64,000 nt of DNA, taken from assembly GCF_000203815.1 (NCBI RefSeq), contig NW_004457729.1:2294674-2358673 (forward strand). The letters are read 5' to 3'. Below the pieces are notes generated by a model that was not told the DNA's origin, ran no database searches, and was given only the letters and a program-made list of their open reading frames with translations. The translations under genes were made by a program, and so were the position numbers. Position 1 is the stretch's first letter, and every line of letters begins with the position of its first letter. Shown one piece after another: positions 48,085-57,946 of the stretch. This stretch comes from Cavenderia fasciculata (lineage: Eukaryota > Evosea > Eumycetozoa > Acytosteliales > Cavenderiaceae).

Positions 48085-49752
48085 TTATTTATTTAAAAAT
48101 CCAATTTGATTATTTTCATTATCAAATAATACATAATTATCTATAAATAATAAAAAAAGAGAGAGAATAAATATTAATATATAAATGGTTCAAGGTAATA
48201 TATTATATTTTAAAATATATACTTTTCATAAATGATAGACCAATTAAATTTTCATGATTTGGTGAACGAATAAAAGAAGTACAATGAATATTACTTTGAA
48301 TCTTTGCAGTATAGATTTCAGGTGGAACCGATAATCTTGCTCCTCCACTAAATAAAATATTCAATACTGGTAATCTTTGAACAAATAATGGATTTTTAAA
48401 TACAAAACACTAATATTAAAAAAAAGAGAGAGAATGAGTTAATAAATGAATTATAATAATATAAATATATATAATATTTTTGTTGTTCTTTTATATATTT
48501 ACATTATTAATTAAACCAGAACATTCAGTTGGAGATTTTGAACAATATAGAGAAACCATTTGAACAATTGAATAATAAATTTCAGTTGTAAAATAAGAGA
48601 TACCAGTACCGCTATCAAGAATGGTTGGATTGATATTAGATTGCAATTGAACAGGTTTGGAAGATGAAAAGGTGTTGATTGGGAATGCATCAAATGATAT
48701 ACTATCGATATTGACTACATATTCTCTATAGATGGTTTCATTGATTGGTGTAAAACTAAAAGTCTCACCTGCATTTACTACAGGTTTACCAACTGTAAAT
48801 ATACCATTATAATTATTCTCTAATTTCAATCCAAATACATTACTAATACCTGTTGATCTTGAAATAGAATCTATTAAATTTGGTGGGCATGTTGGACACT
48901 AAAAAAAATAAATAAATATAAATATAAATGTCTATGATTTCTTTTCTTTCTTGACTTTTCATTTACATACAGATCTACCAATTCCCATTATACCAAATCT
49001 CATATTTTGAATTTTAGCACCATAATCACTAATGATACCACCTACTATTACCTTTATAGCTCTATTTCCAACATTTAAAACATCTTGAGTCACTTCGGCA
49101 ATGTATTTAGTTCCATCGGAATAGGCAAATGGTGAATAACAACGATCGTTGTTTTGACCCATATTACATGGATCATTTATACGAGAAATCGATTTACAAT
49201 CATTACTTGCACAATGAATAGGTGTAGAGTATTGTGATGGTTCATAAAATGGTTTATTCAATGAACATGATTGACATCCTTGTTTTGGTATAATCAACTA
49301 ATAAGAATTTAAATAAATTAGAAACTATTTTATAAAAGTATCAATAGTACACATACATATGATGAACCAGTATCAATTAATACATTAATTTCAGTATTAC
49401 CAATTCTAATTGGAGTAATCATTCCAAAAAAGTTTCCAGATATATTTCTATAGGATGAAACTGGTCCATTTTGACCACCATAAATAGTATCTTTTTTAAA
49501 AAAAATAGTAAAAGTAATTAATATTAATATTTTAAAAATGATTCTTAATAATTTTAATTATTATTATTATTTATTATTATTACCAGTTGTTAATAGTGTT
49601 CCATAACCTTCTTTTGAGACTTTTGATATTGGGAATTGAAATGATTCAATATCGGAGTGTTTGGTATTACTTGTACGTGCATTTACCAATAATAATAATA
49701 ATGTTGATAATATTAATAGTATTGATAGAAAATGTAATTTTATTATACCCAT
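48085..49752 (-). CDS. pepsin-like (A1) aspartic peptidase, secreted
   Basis: Six exons (49584-49752, 49357-49490, 48971-49297, 48503-48898, 48223-48409, 48085-48140), 422 residues. A signal peptide starts the protein (LSILLILSTLLLLLVNA). The two catalytic aspartates lie in VLIDTGSSY (Asp about 96) and ILDSGTGISYF (Asp about 305). Other A1 hallmarks are FGIMGIGRS and LIGLSFMKNYVLFDNENNQIGF near the end. Cysteine pairs CQSC, CPTC and CSKSPTEC suggest extra disulfides. There is no clear pepsin prosegment or GPI/TM tail, so a vacuolar or secreted enzyme is the best guess. Four short introns break the coding frame, so exon borders are inferred from phase. Confidence 0.87.
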
Positions 49753-50768
49753 CTCTCTTTCCTCTTTTTCTTTTTAAAAAAAAAACTACGTATAATTTTA
49801 AAATGAATGGAAATAGAAATAGAAATCTTTATATTTAATTGTTTACTTTTTTAAAAAAAAATAAAGGATTGTTTGATAGATATATCTAGGATTGTAAGGC
49901 ACACGCGAGTTTGCATGCTTTGTCCAGAGCAGCACCACCACTCTAGTTTTAAGTATTTTTGATACTAAAATAAGAGTTTGAAGAGAAATTATAAAAATCG
50001 TAACACCATTGTGTTTAAAGTTGGTGTGGTGGGTGTGTTTTTTAAAACTAGATTTAGAGATAATACAATGATACAATGCCCGACATTTGTTTTTTTTTTC
50101 AACAGATAATAAGAATTTATCTATCTATCTTTTTATCTGTTTAATATTACTTTCTTTCTCTTGATGAAAGTTTAAACCTTTTTTTTTTTTTTTGATAATG
50201 ATCATCATCATCATAGTTTAGTTTAGTTTGGTGGTTTAAAAACATAACATTAATGTTTTAGTTTTAGATTAGTATTTATTTATTTATACTAATCTTGTTT
50301 GATCAGATATATATCAGATAAAAGTAATGAATTGGTTTTATCCTTGAAATAGCTTCTGGTTGTCATCGCGATGAAAGCTTCAAAAAAAAAACAAAAAACA
50401 TCAAAAAAAAATAATCTTTTGTTGGAGTGAGTTGGCTTCATGTGTTGGAGAGATTGGTGATAGATAATAGTACTATTATTGAATTGTATAATAACTTGTT
50501 TCCCTTTCTTTTTCTTTGTAGCAGCAGTAGTAGTATAACGTCGACAATAGATCAACCCTCTCCTCCTCCTCCTCACCAATAAAACACATCATCTGTAGAG
50601 TATCAACAAACAAACAACAAAACAAAACAAAACATCCCTCTTTTTCTTTCTTTCATTCATTCATTCATCAATATCTATACACATCTTATATATACTTTTT
50701 ATATAAATATACATTTTCACCCATATATAACAACAACAACATAGAATAATACATACAATAATACAGAA
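49753..50768. other. intergenic / promoter of Rac-type gene
   Basis: About 1 kb between two divergent genes. AT-rich with poly-T, TCATCA and AAAC repeats, and a CA-rich leader from 50585 before the start codon. The 50289-50579 frame has no protein-like character. No gene seen. Confidence 0.5.
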
Positions 50769-51741
50769 ATGGTTAAAGATATCAAAGTTATGGTCGTAGG
50801 TGACATGAGTGTCGGCAAGACTTGTCTTCTCATCTCATACACTACAAACAGGTAAGTTGAAACTAGGCTAGTAAAAGATAACCTATTCTCTAATACCCTC
50901 TTTTTGGTCTCTCTAATCTTTTAGCTTTCCAGGTAATTAATTCAATAGTTAACCACATCTATTGTCGCGATAGGATATACATTTTAAAAATCATCTAAAA
51001 CTAACAACAAACTACTTTATTACTCTTTTCTTTCTTTCAAATACTTTTATATATATAGGCGATTATGTTCCAACTGTCTTTGGTATGTAATGAATATGGA
51101 TCAAATATATCAACATAGATTCTAACTTTTTTGCTATTTATTTACTCTCTCTAGATAACTATAATGCCAATGCAATTGTAAATAGTACACCTGTCAATCT
51201 TGGTTTGTGGGATACTGCAGGATCAGAAGAATATAATAGTTTTAGACCACTTAGTTATCCAGGTACCGATGTTTTCCTTATTTGTTTCAGTCTTATATCA
51301 CAACTTAGTTTTGAAAATGTTATCAAAAAAGTATGCAAAAAAAAAAGAAGAAGAAGAAGTTTAACTTTTTTCTCTCTCTCTCTCTCTTTTATTTAATCTA
51401 ATTGTTTATTTGTTTGTTTATTTTTATAGTGGTATGCAGAAATTACACAAAATATGGATGTAGTACCACCAATCATATTGGTAGGAACTAAATTGGATTT
51501 AAGATCAAAGCAAAAGATCAATGGTGAGGACCCAGTTACAGTAGAGATGGGAGAACAAATGAGAGCAGAGATTGGAGCCTTTAAATATTGTGAATGTTCT
51601 GCATTGACTCAGGATGGTTTGACAAATGTTTTTGAAGAAGCTGGTAGAGTTGTCCTCTTTCCACCTTCAAAGGAAGAATTGGCTGCCCAAAATAAGAAAG
51701 GAAAAGATGGAAAAGATCCAAAGAATTGTATTATACAATAA
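50769..51741 (+). CDS. atypical Rac/Rho-family GTPase with 8-nt exon
   Basis: Five exons: 50769-50851, 50925-50932 (8 nt), 51059-51082 (24 nt), 51155-51330 and 51430-51741, 200 residues. G1 is GDMSVGKTC, switch I YVPTVFDNYNANA, G3 [22 protein letters not shown]4 [10 protein letters not shown] (insert loop follows), and G5 CSALTQDGL. The tail is lysine-rich and ends CIIQ, a prenylation box. Residue 12 (Rac1 numbering) is Met instead of Gly and residue 61 is Ser instead of Gln. Both changes are expected to impair GTP hydrolysis, as in Rnd-type proteins. Rac proteins control actin. No specific D. discoideum Rac name can be given. Confidence 0.88.
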
Positions 51742-51756
51742 TTAATTAATTAATTA

Positions 51757-51791
<35 letters not shown>

Positions 51792-51945
51792 TAACGTCGA
51801 CGATTATATGATAATATAATAATTCCAAAGTAATTATTTATTATTAAATTTTTAAAAACAAAAAAAAAAAATATATAAAAAAAAAAAAACAAAAAACAAT
51901 AATAATAATTGATTTTTATATATATTTATTTTTATTTACTCTTTT

Positions 51946-54379
51946 TTAGATTTGAAAATAATCTTCAAATTCTTTTAAAAGTTGATTTTGAGATAATTTA
52001 GTTTGAGTTTCTAGATAGAAAGCAGCCTTGTCTTTAATTTCTAAAAGTTTGGCACGATTGTCACCTGGAAGCTTTTTGTAGAGTTGGAATAGTTCACTGA
52101 GGTCATCGACATAACTAAACATGATGACATTTTCGGGATCTTGGAAAACATTCTTGTATGACTTCCAAAGTGCATCAAAGTATTGTTGCAAGAGTTGTGG
52201 GTCCGTAACGGTATTGATTTTGATTTTACTAGGTTCGTCAAAGTGACGAATACTATTGGATAGAATCTTTTTGTAGAGAACAATATGAATGGGATGGTAA
52301 GGAGCAAACAATAGGTTAAATGTTGGAATAAGTTCTTGTTGACAAGCAGTTTCACCAATTGATTCCAAAGATTCATAGACTGACAGCGGTTTGAAATGAC
52401 CCTTGCTACAAACAATGACACGACCATCAAATTGTTTTTCTGGAATTGGGTCCCAAATTTCAATCTGTTTCTCTGTCAATTCCTCTCCACATTCTGAACA
52501 AAGATAACCAAGTTTTTCATTTAAACATCTTTCACATTGACAAACAAAAGAATATTGTTTCAAATCTTTACGTCTTTGTAATTTTGGTTTTAATATATCC
52601 AAATATGATGTTGTAATTTCTTCTCCTTTTAATATATCTCTACTACTTCTATATAATATCTAAATATAAAGAAAATAGAAAATTAATAATAATCTTTGAT
52701 TGATTGTTTTTTTTTAAATTTCTTACTAGGCCATGATCATCATTATACCAAGTTGTATTTGGTAAACAAGTATGATTAATATAAGAAGCAGTTGGGTAGA
52801 TACCTCTACCAATTTCATAATGAGTAAGTGGATCGATATATTCATGAGCATTGAATAGAATTTTTGGATAAAGGTCAAATATTTCTTGTTTGGTGAATGG
52901 ATCAGACAAGTATTTTGGTCCCTTTACTGCAGCAAAAAAGTTGGTAATAGAATTGGTTGCCACTGTAAACGATTGTAATTGTTTACTTTCAATTTTTGAA
53001 ACATCTGTAGTAAGTGATGCCAAATCTTCATAACTATCATAAATAAATGGTTGTTGATTCCAAAGTTGTGGTGTCTTTTCTTTTGTTATTCTACCCAATT
53101 TATTTGCTCTTCCTGATAATAATACTCTAATCATAAATCTAAAATCTCTATAAAAAAAGAAAATTAAAAAATTAATATAATTTCTTTTTTTCTTTTCTTT
53201 TCATTTTTCTATTTACCTAGTTTGAGCATTTGGATAATGTTTTTGTAAAAATGAAATTAAAGAACATTCTTCTTGATGCATTGAAACAATGGTTGGATCT
53301 TTAATACAAATTTCACAAAGTAAATTTGTTTTACATGAATTACATTTTTCTGATTTATAATCTAATAGAATAGAAAAAATTAAATAAATATAAATATATA
53401 TTTCTTTCTATTTTTTTTTTTCTATTTTTTTTTTACATTTAATTTTTCTAAAACAAGAACCACAATTTAAATCAATTTGATCATCAGAGAGAGCACAACC
53501 AAAAGGAGCAACACGAAGAATTAATTCACCTTGTTTAATATCTCTAGTTGCCATGATACAACGACCCATGTTATCATTCCAAACCAACTCTACTGGGAAT
53601 TGTGAATATTGTTTATCGGTTTCTATTCGCTTGAGTGTATGTTGTTTGTTCTTTTCAAAGAGTTGATCCTTTTCCTTTTGTGCATGTATTTCATACTCTA
53701 GTGATTCTTGAAGGGTGGCATCTTGAATTTCCTTGGTTGCCTGTTCAAATGTTTGCTTTACCTCGCCGATTCTACCAAACAATTGAAGAGCATGAACACG
53801 TCTAAAGTATGCCTTTGCATTACTCTTGTCCAATTGTATAGCCAAATCTGCATACTTTAGTGATTCTTCAATACGATTGGTATTGAAAAATGTCAAAGAC
53901 AGATTACTTGCTGCCAACGATGCCACTTTGTTGAGTTGTGCCAAACGTTCTTGTTTCAACTCTTCCGATATGTCTGCTTGCTTTTCAACTACTTCTTGTC
54001 CATATCGATTACCAAGTTGGATGAGTTGATAATAGTATGCGTGTGCATACGTATAATGACTCTTTTGGAATCGTTCATTACCCAGACGTTTGAGTTGGTC
54101 CATTCGCTTGAGTACCGACTCGTACGTCAACAATGAGATGTCCTCTTGAACGGGTCTTGTAATGCCATCCAATTGTGTCAGGTTCATAAACGCATCCAAG
54201 CTGTTTGAATCGTCTGCTCCACCAAACTTTTGTAACAACTTTTTCGTCAACCCGCTGTCTCGTAGTTGTTGCAAATCCTCTTCAGACAATGATCCATCCT
54301 TCATTGATTGAAACAACTTCTCAATCAACTTGCTTTGTTGTGTATCAAGATTTAAATCTTTTAATTGTTCTTTATTCAT
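51946..54379 (-). CDS. SET/MYND-type methyltransferase with TPR repeats (SMYD-like)
   Basis: Four exons: 53437-54379, 53217-53361, 52727-53147 and 51946-52659, 740 residues. The N-terminus has TPR-like helices (RLGNERFQKSHYTYAHAYYY, SLKYADLAIQLDKSNAKAYF). A SET domain follows, split by a zinc region: GRCIMATRDIKQGELILRV, the MYND-like CGSCFRKIKYYKSEKCNSC...LCEICIKD...HQEEC, then SYINHTCLPNTTWYN and the EEITTSYLD end. The post-SET block CQCERCLNEKLGYLCSECGEE is present. The NHxCxPN signature fits an active lysine methyltransferase. The arrangement resembles SMYD-type proteins, with TPR repeats added. Its substrate is unknown. Confidence 0.88.
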
Positions 54380-54828
54380 GATTCTAAAACTTAAACTTAA
54401 ACTAAACTAATATTAAATAAATAAAAAAGAAGAAGAAGAAGAAGAATGAAAAAGTCGGGATGAAATGAATGATCATCATCAAAACCGATCGTCAGTATTT
54501 GTTTTAAAAAATTAAAATTAAAAAAGCTCAAATTCTCATTAAAAGAACTCTTAAAGATGTGTCACTTTCATTCATTCATTCATTCATTTTTTTTTATCTT
54601 CTTTATTTATAGTTATACTACTATTTAATATATATCTCTTTTTTTCGTGTATAAAAAATAAAATGAAGATTATCATCAATCGAATTCATTGAAATTCACA
54701 TCAAAAAAAAAGAGATATTTCAAAATGGGTATCCGCCCTTTCGATTTTTAAACAACATCGATGTTGCTAAACACAAAATAGAAACCCTTCTCCTCTTCTT
54801 CACCTTCTTTATTATTCTTACTACAAAT
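54380..54828. other. divergent promoter region
   Basis: Short AT-rich spacer with CATT repeats (54569-54587) and no gene. Confidence 0.5.
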
Positions 54829-56568
54829 ATGAAAATAGTAATAATAATAATAATAGTTTTAGTTTTCAATAATTTTTGTTGTTTGGGACAACTAATAAAT
54901 AATTATTGGATTGGATCAACTACTGGTCAATTTAATGATTCAAGTAATTGGTCAGCTAATCGTGTACCTGCAGGTACAACTGATTATACAGTGGCAATCA
55001 ACAAGACAGATTCTCATGTCTATTGTGTCAATTATACACCAGAAACATTGGTACTATTGTTTATTGGTAATCAAGAAAATCAAAACAACATTTCATTGGT
55101 ATTGGATAATTGTTATTGGATGAGTGGTACTTTGACCATTAGTAATGGAGCTTCAATCGTTTTAAAGAGACCTAGAGTGGCTGGATACTCGGTGGATGGT
55201 GGTCTATTGAGACTAATCAATCAAGGAGCCATAATAATCTACTCTGGTCTATTTGCAAGAAACATTGAATCAAATAATGGTTTGGTTACTATTGTTCCTC
55301 CATTGTCTGATGCGTCTACTAAAATTGCTCAAATAGAGTATAGTTATTTTGATTTATTCAACCAATCTCTTTTAACTGTCAATAGTGGTACACATTTAAA
55401 TGTTGTTCGTGGCATTACAATCACTGGTAGTTCATTTGTGGCCCATCCAAATAGTACCATTGAATTTCAATCAGTTGGATTACGACCATACACATTTCGT
55501 GATGCTTCTACTCTTCAACTTGGTTCGTCCAATCTTAAATCCTATCAACTTGTCATTCAAAATCAATCTAAAATGATCATTGACAATACACCCATTAGTA
55601 TTAATAATAATATTTCCATTTCAAATCAATCAATATTGGAATTTAATTCAAATATTCAACTCTCTACAACAAATCAATTCGAATTTATTATTATAAACAA
55701 TTCAACTTTAATATTTAAAAATCATCCATTATTACAATTTAGTATTAACGGTAATAATAATAATATTACATTTATAATAACAAATGAAACTAAAATAATA
55801 TTGGAAAATTCAAAATTATTTTTAAATAATCAAATCAATCATGGTAATCAAAGTTTTCAATTAAATAATCAATTTGATTTAAATTGTAGTGGTAGTTTGA
55901 CGGACTTGATTATTGGTAATCAATCGCAATTGGGAGGTATTGGTTATTTAAATGGTGGATTTTCGAATATTATCATCCAAGATGGAGGTTCAATTGGTAG
56001 TTTAAATCAAATTACCAATCTAACAGTCACTACTAGTTTGTCAATCAATGGTCAAGTTTTACTCTATCTCACAAACTTTAATGATACTTCTATTGTTAAA
56101 GTTTTAGTTGAAGAAAATCAATTATTGGATATATCACCTACATCATCAATCACCATTTATATAAACTCTAGTTTAATTGGTCAGAAATTAATCATCTTTT
56201 CAGTCATCTCTTCTTCATCTTTATCTTCATCTTCTTCTATTGATCAACAATTACAAACATTATCAACAATGACCAATGTTTATATATTTGACCAGGATAT
56301 CTTGGATTCTACCAAATATGATCATTTTACAATCCAACGAAATAGTTTTATTCAAGATGGTCAATCATTCAATCATCTAGAATTTACTCTGTCTGACAGT
56401 GGTGATAAAAAAGATGATGAAAATTGGCCCAAATCTAGAATTCTATCTCTTGTACTCCCATTGGTTTTGGGGTCATTATTGATTACTGCTGGTGCTACTA
56501 TCACCATCCTCTATATTAAAAAACAAAGGGTAAAAACAACAACAAACAAAGATATTCCTTTACATTAA
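54829..56568 (+). CDS. type I surface glycoprotein, dictyostelid-specific
   Basis: Single exon of 579 residues. A signal peptide (MKIVIIIIIVLVFNNFCCLG) is followed by a long beta-rich ectodomain rich in Asn/Ser/Thr with many N-glycosylation sequons. One repeat-like block starts NNYWIGSTTGQFNDSSNWSA. Parallel beta-helix-like phrases recur (NQSILEFNSNI, NNSTLIFKNHPLL, NETKIILENSKLF). One membrane span near the C-terminus (VLPLVLGSLLITAGATITIL) and a short Lys-rich cytosolic tail finish it. This layout suits a cell-surface protein of dictyostelids. The family is not recognised. No intron is needed. Confidence 0.8.
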   Translation: MKIVIIIIIVLVFNNFCCLGQLINNYWIGSTTGQFNDSSNWSANRVPAGTTDYTVAINKTDSHVYCVNYTPETLVLLFIGNQENQNNISLVLDNCYWMSGTLTISNGASIVLKRPRVAGYSVDGGLLRLINQGAIIIYSGLFARNIESNNGLVTIVPPLSDASTKIAQIEYSYFDLFNQSLLTVNSGTHLNVVRGITITGSSFVAHPNSTIEFQSVGLRPYTFRDASTLQLGSSNLKSYQLVIQNQSKMIIDNTPISINNNISISNQSILEFNSNIQLSTTNQFEFIIINNSTLIFKNHPLLQFSINGNNNNITFIITNETKIILENSKLFLNNQINHGNQSFQLNNQFDLNCSGSLTDLIIGNQSQLGGIGYLNGGFSNIIIQDGGSIGSLNQITNLTVTTSLSINGQVLLYLTNFNDTSIVKVLVEENQLLDISPTSSITIYINSSLIGQKLIIFSVISSSSLSSSSSIDQQLQTLSTMTNVYIFDQDILDSTKYDHFTIQRNSFIQDGQSFNHLEFTLSDSGDKKDDENWPKSRILSLVLPLVLGSLLITAGATITILYIKKQRVKTTTNKDIPLH

Positions 56569-56693
56569 TATTAAATAAAATGTAATAAAATAATATTGTT
56601 TTATCAAAATTGAAACAAAAAACATCAAAGATTGCGTGTGGTATTGTTGGAAACAAACTAAAAAAACTTTGATACGAGGCAGCCACATGCAAA

Positions 56694-56725
56694 AAAACAG
56701 CAATACAGTTGCCTTGTGCCAGGAT
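56694..56725 (-). pseudogene. tRNA-Phe fragment (3' half with flank)
   Basis: Repeats the 3' end of the neighbouring intact tRNA-Phe gene plus its downstream flank (ACAGCAATA, GTTGCCTTGTGCC, GGATC) with few mismatches. It stops inside the T arm. See the tRNA-Phe cluster finding. Confidence 0.6.
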
Positions 56726-56856
56726 CTTCTTTTTTTATACCCTGTTTTAGTGGTGTTGTCAGAAATCAATAAAAAATCGATGAAAATGTAGGGAATTGTG
56801 TCTACTACCAGAATATCATGAAAAAACTTGGATCATCGAGCAGTTTGAGAAGAGTG

Positions 56857-56878
56857 AAAAAAAAAAAAAAAAAAAAAA
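56857..56878 (-). terminator. RNA polymerase III terminator of tRNA-Phe
   Basis: A run of 22 A on the plus strand is a T-run on the minus strand, starting 12 bases past the tRNA 3' end. T-runs end pol III transcription. Confidence 0.65.
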
Positions 56879-56890
56879 CAGCAATAAAGT

Positions 56891-56964
56891 TGCCTTGTGC
56901 CGGGATCGAACCAGCGACCTTAAGATCTTCAGTCTTACGCTACTACCAACTGAGCTAACAAGGC
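56891..56964 (-). tRNA. trnF-GAA: tRNA-Phe (anticodon GAA)
   Basis: Read on the minus strand, 74 bases: acceptor GCCTTGT pairing ACAAGGC (7 bp), D arm GCTCAGTTGGTAGTAGC, anticodon stem TAAGA/TCTTA with loop CTGAAGA (GAA anticodon), variable AGGTC, T arm GCTGG-TTCGATC-CCGGC, discriminator A. The CCA end is not encoded, as usual in eukaryotes. The B box GGTTCGATCCC and the A box TAGCTCAGTTGG are intact. No intron. It is the only complete copy among several fragments here. Confidence 0.93.
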
Positions 56965-57049
56965 TTTTTAGATGTCCCCTTTTCCAAAAAAGGAAATTTG
57001 AGCCGAGATGTATTTTTTGACGACTTTTTGGGTTCTCCTTTTTATTAAG

Positions 57050-57098
57050 ACTTTCAAGATCATCAGTTCTAAGCTACTACCAACTGACTAAAAAGGCT
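57050..57098 (-). pseudogene. decayed tRNA-Phe copy
   Basis: Reads as the 5' two-thirds of the intact gene (acceptor, D arm and anticodon region: CTACTACCAACTGA, CTTTCAAGATCATCAG) with several changes. The 5' flank GATGTCCC is also shared. No T arm remains. Confidence 0.6.
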
Positions 57099-57234
57099 TT
57101 ATTTGATGTCCCAAATCGCAAATTTGGAAATTTTAACCCTGATTGCATTTTTTTTCTATTACCGTAAGAATTGTGCTCCACCCTGTACAGGTAGATTTAA
57201 AATGATATGCCTTTCGAATTTGGACATCAAAAAA

Positions 57235-57254
57235 GCCTTGTTAGCTCAGTTGGT
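57235..57254 (+). pseudogene. tRNA-Phe 5' fragment, plus strand
   Basis: Identical to the first 20 bases of tRNA-Phe (GCCTTGTTAGCTCAGTTGGT) but in the opposite orientation to the intact gene. The flank TTGGACATC before it recalls the intact 5' flank. The similarity ends after the D loop. Confidence 0.65.
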
Positions 57255-57408
57255 GGAATTAATTTGGGTAAACACAATTAACAACATTGTAAGAGAAAAC
57301 TTTTTCCACACCAAAAAAATTAAATTGGTTTCCACACTAAAATATAATTTTATAATGGTTTATTTTTATATCCTATACATATCTTTTTTTTTTTTTGGGA
57401 ACATTGAG

Positions 57409-57434
57409 TGCCTTGTTAGGTCAGTTGGATAAGA
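57409..57434 (+). pseudogene. tRNA-Phe 5' fragment, plus strand
   Basis: TGCCTTGTTAGGTCAGTTGG followed by ATAAGAG is the acceptor-D-arm start of the same tRNA with a few changes. The rest is not tRNA-like. Confidence 0.55.
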
Positions 57435-57555
57435 GTATAACAAGGGGAAGGTTATGTCCCAATAAAAAAAAATATTGGAATTTTGAACCCATTTCCAGTT
57501 TACTATCTATTTATTGAAGTTTTACTGAGACAGATTGTTTTGGTACATCCGTTTC

Positions 57556-57590
57556 GCTTTGTTAGCTCAGTTGGTGTTATCTTAAGACTT
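57556..57590 (+). pseudogene. tRNA-Phe 5' fragment, plus strand
   Basis: GCTTTGTTAGCTCAGTTGGT then GTTATCTTAAGACT: acceptor with one change, D arm, then a broken anticodon region. No T arm. Confidence 0.55.
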
Positions 57591-57664
57591 AAACCAAGAT
57601 TGTATAATTTACACAAAAAAATTGTGAAAATTTTCAATGTTTAAATCTATAGTTATCTATTAAA

Positions 57665-57702
57665 CATGAGTGGTACTGGTATTTTGAACAATACCACTCA
57701 TG
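57665..57702. other. perfect 11-bp inverted repeat (hairpin)
   Basis: CATGAGTGGTA at 57665-57675 and TACCACTCATG at 57692-57702 are exact reverse complements around a 16-base loop. An inner GGTATT/AATACC pair could form an alternative fold. Confidence 0.6.
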
Positions 57703-57946
57703 ATTCGGCGCGTGTGTCAGTACAACCAATAGATGGAACAATTTGAATCGATGAAATGTAGATTTTTCACAATGGGACAAAGATCTTCTGATGAAAAAGA
57801 TGGAAATATCTTGTGAAATTAATTTTTAATTAATTTTAAAAAAAAAAACAATAGTGTGATGGAATGGGTTAATAGTTGTTGTTCAATATTTAAAAGATAA
57901 AGAAGAGGGTTATAATTAATTATAATTATAATTTAAATTTAAATAA

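Larger units (their letters stand above)
56965..57946. other. spacer holding degenerate tRNA-Phe copies
   Basis: This region has no protein gene. It contains four further tRNA-Phe-like fragments (57050-57098, 57235-57254, 57409-57434, 57556-57590) and a perfect 11-bp inverted repeat at 57665-57702. Confidence 0.6.

Noticed and set aside
56569-57946. tRNA-targeting retrotransposon near the tRNA cluster
   Set aside because: No reverse transcriptase, integrase or long terminal repeat is visible; only tRNA fragments and AT-rich spacer.
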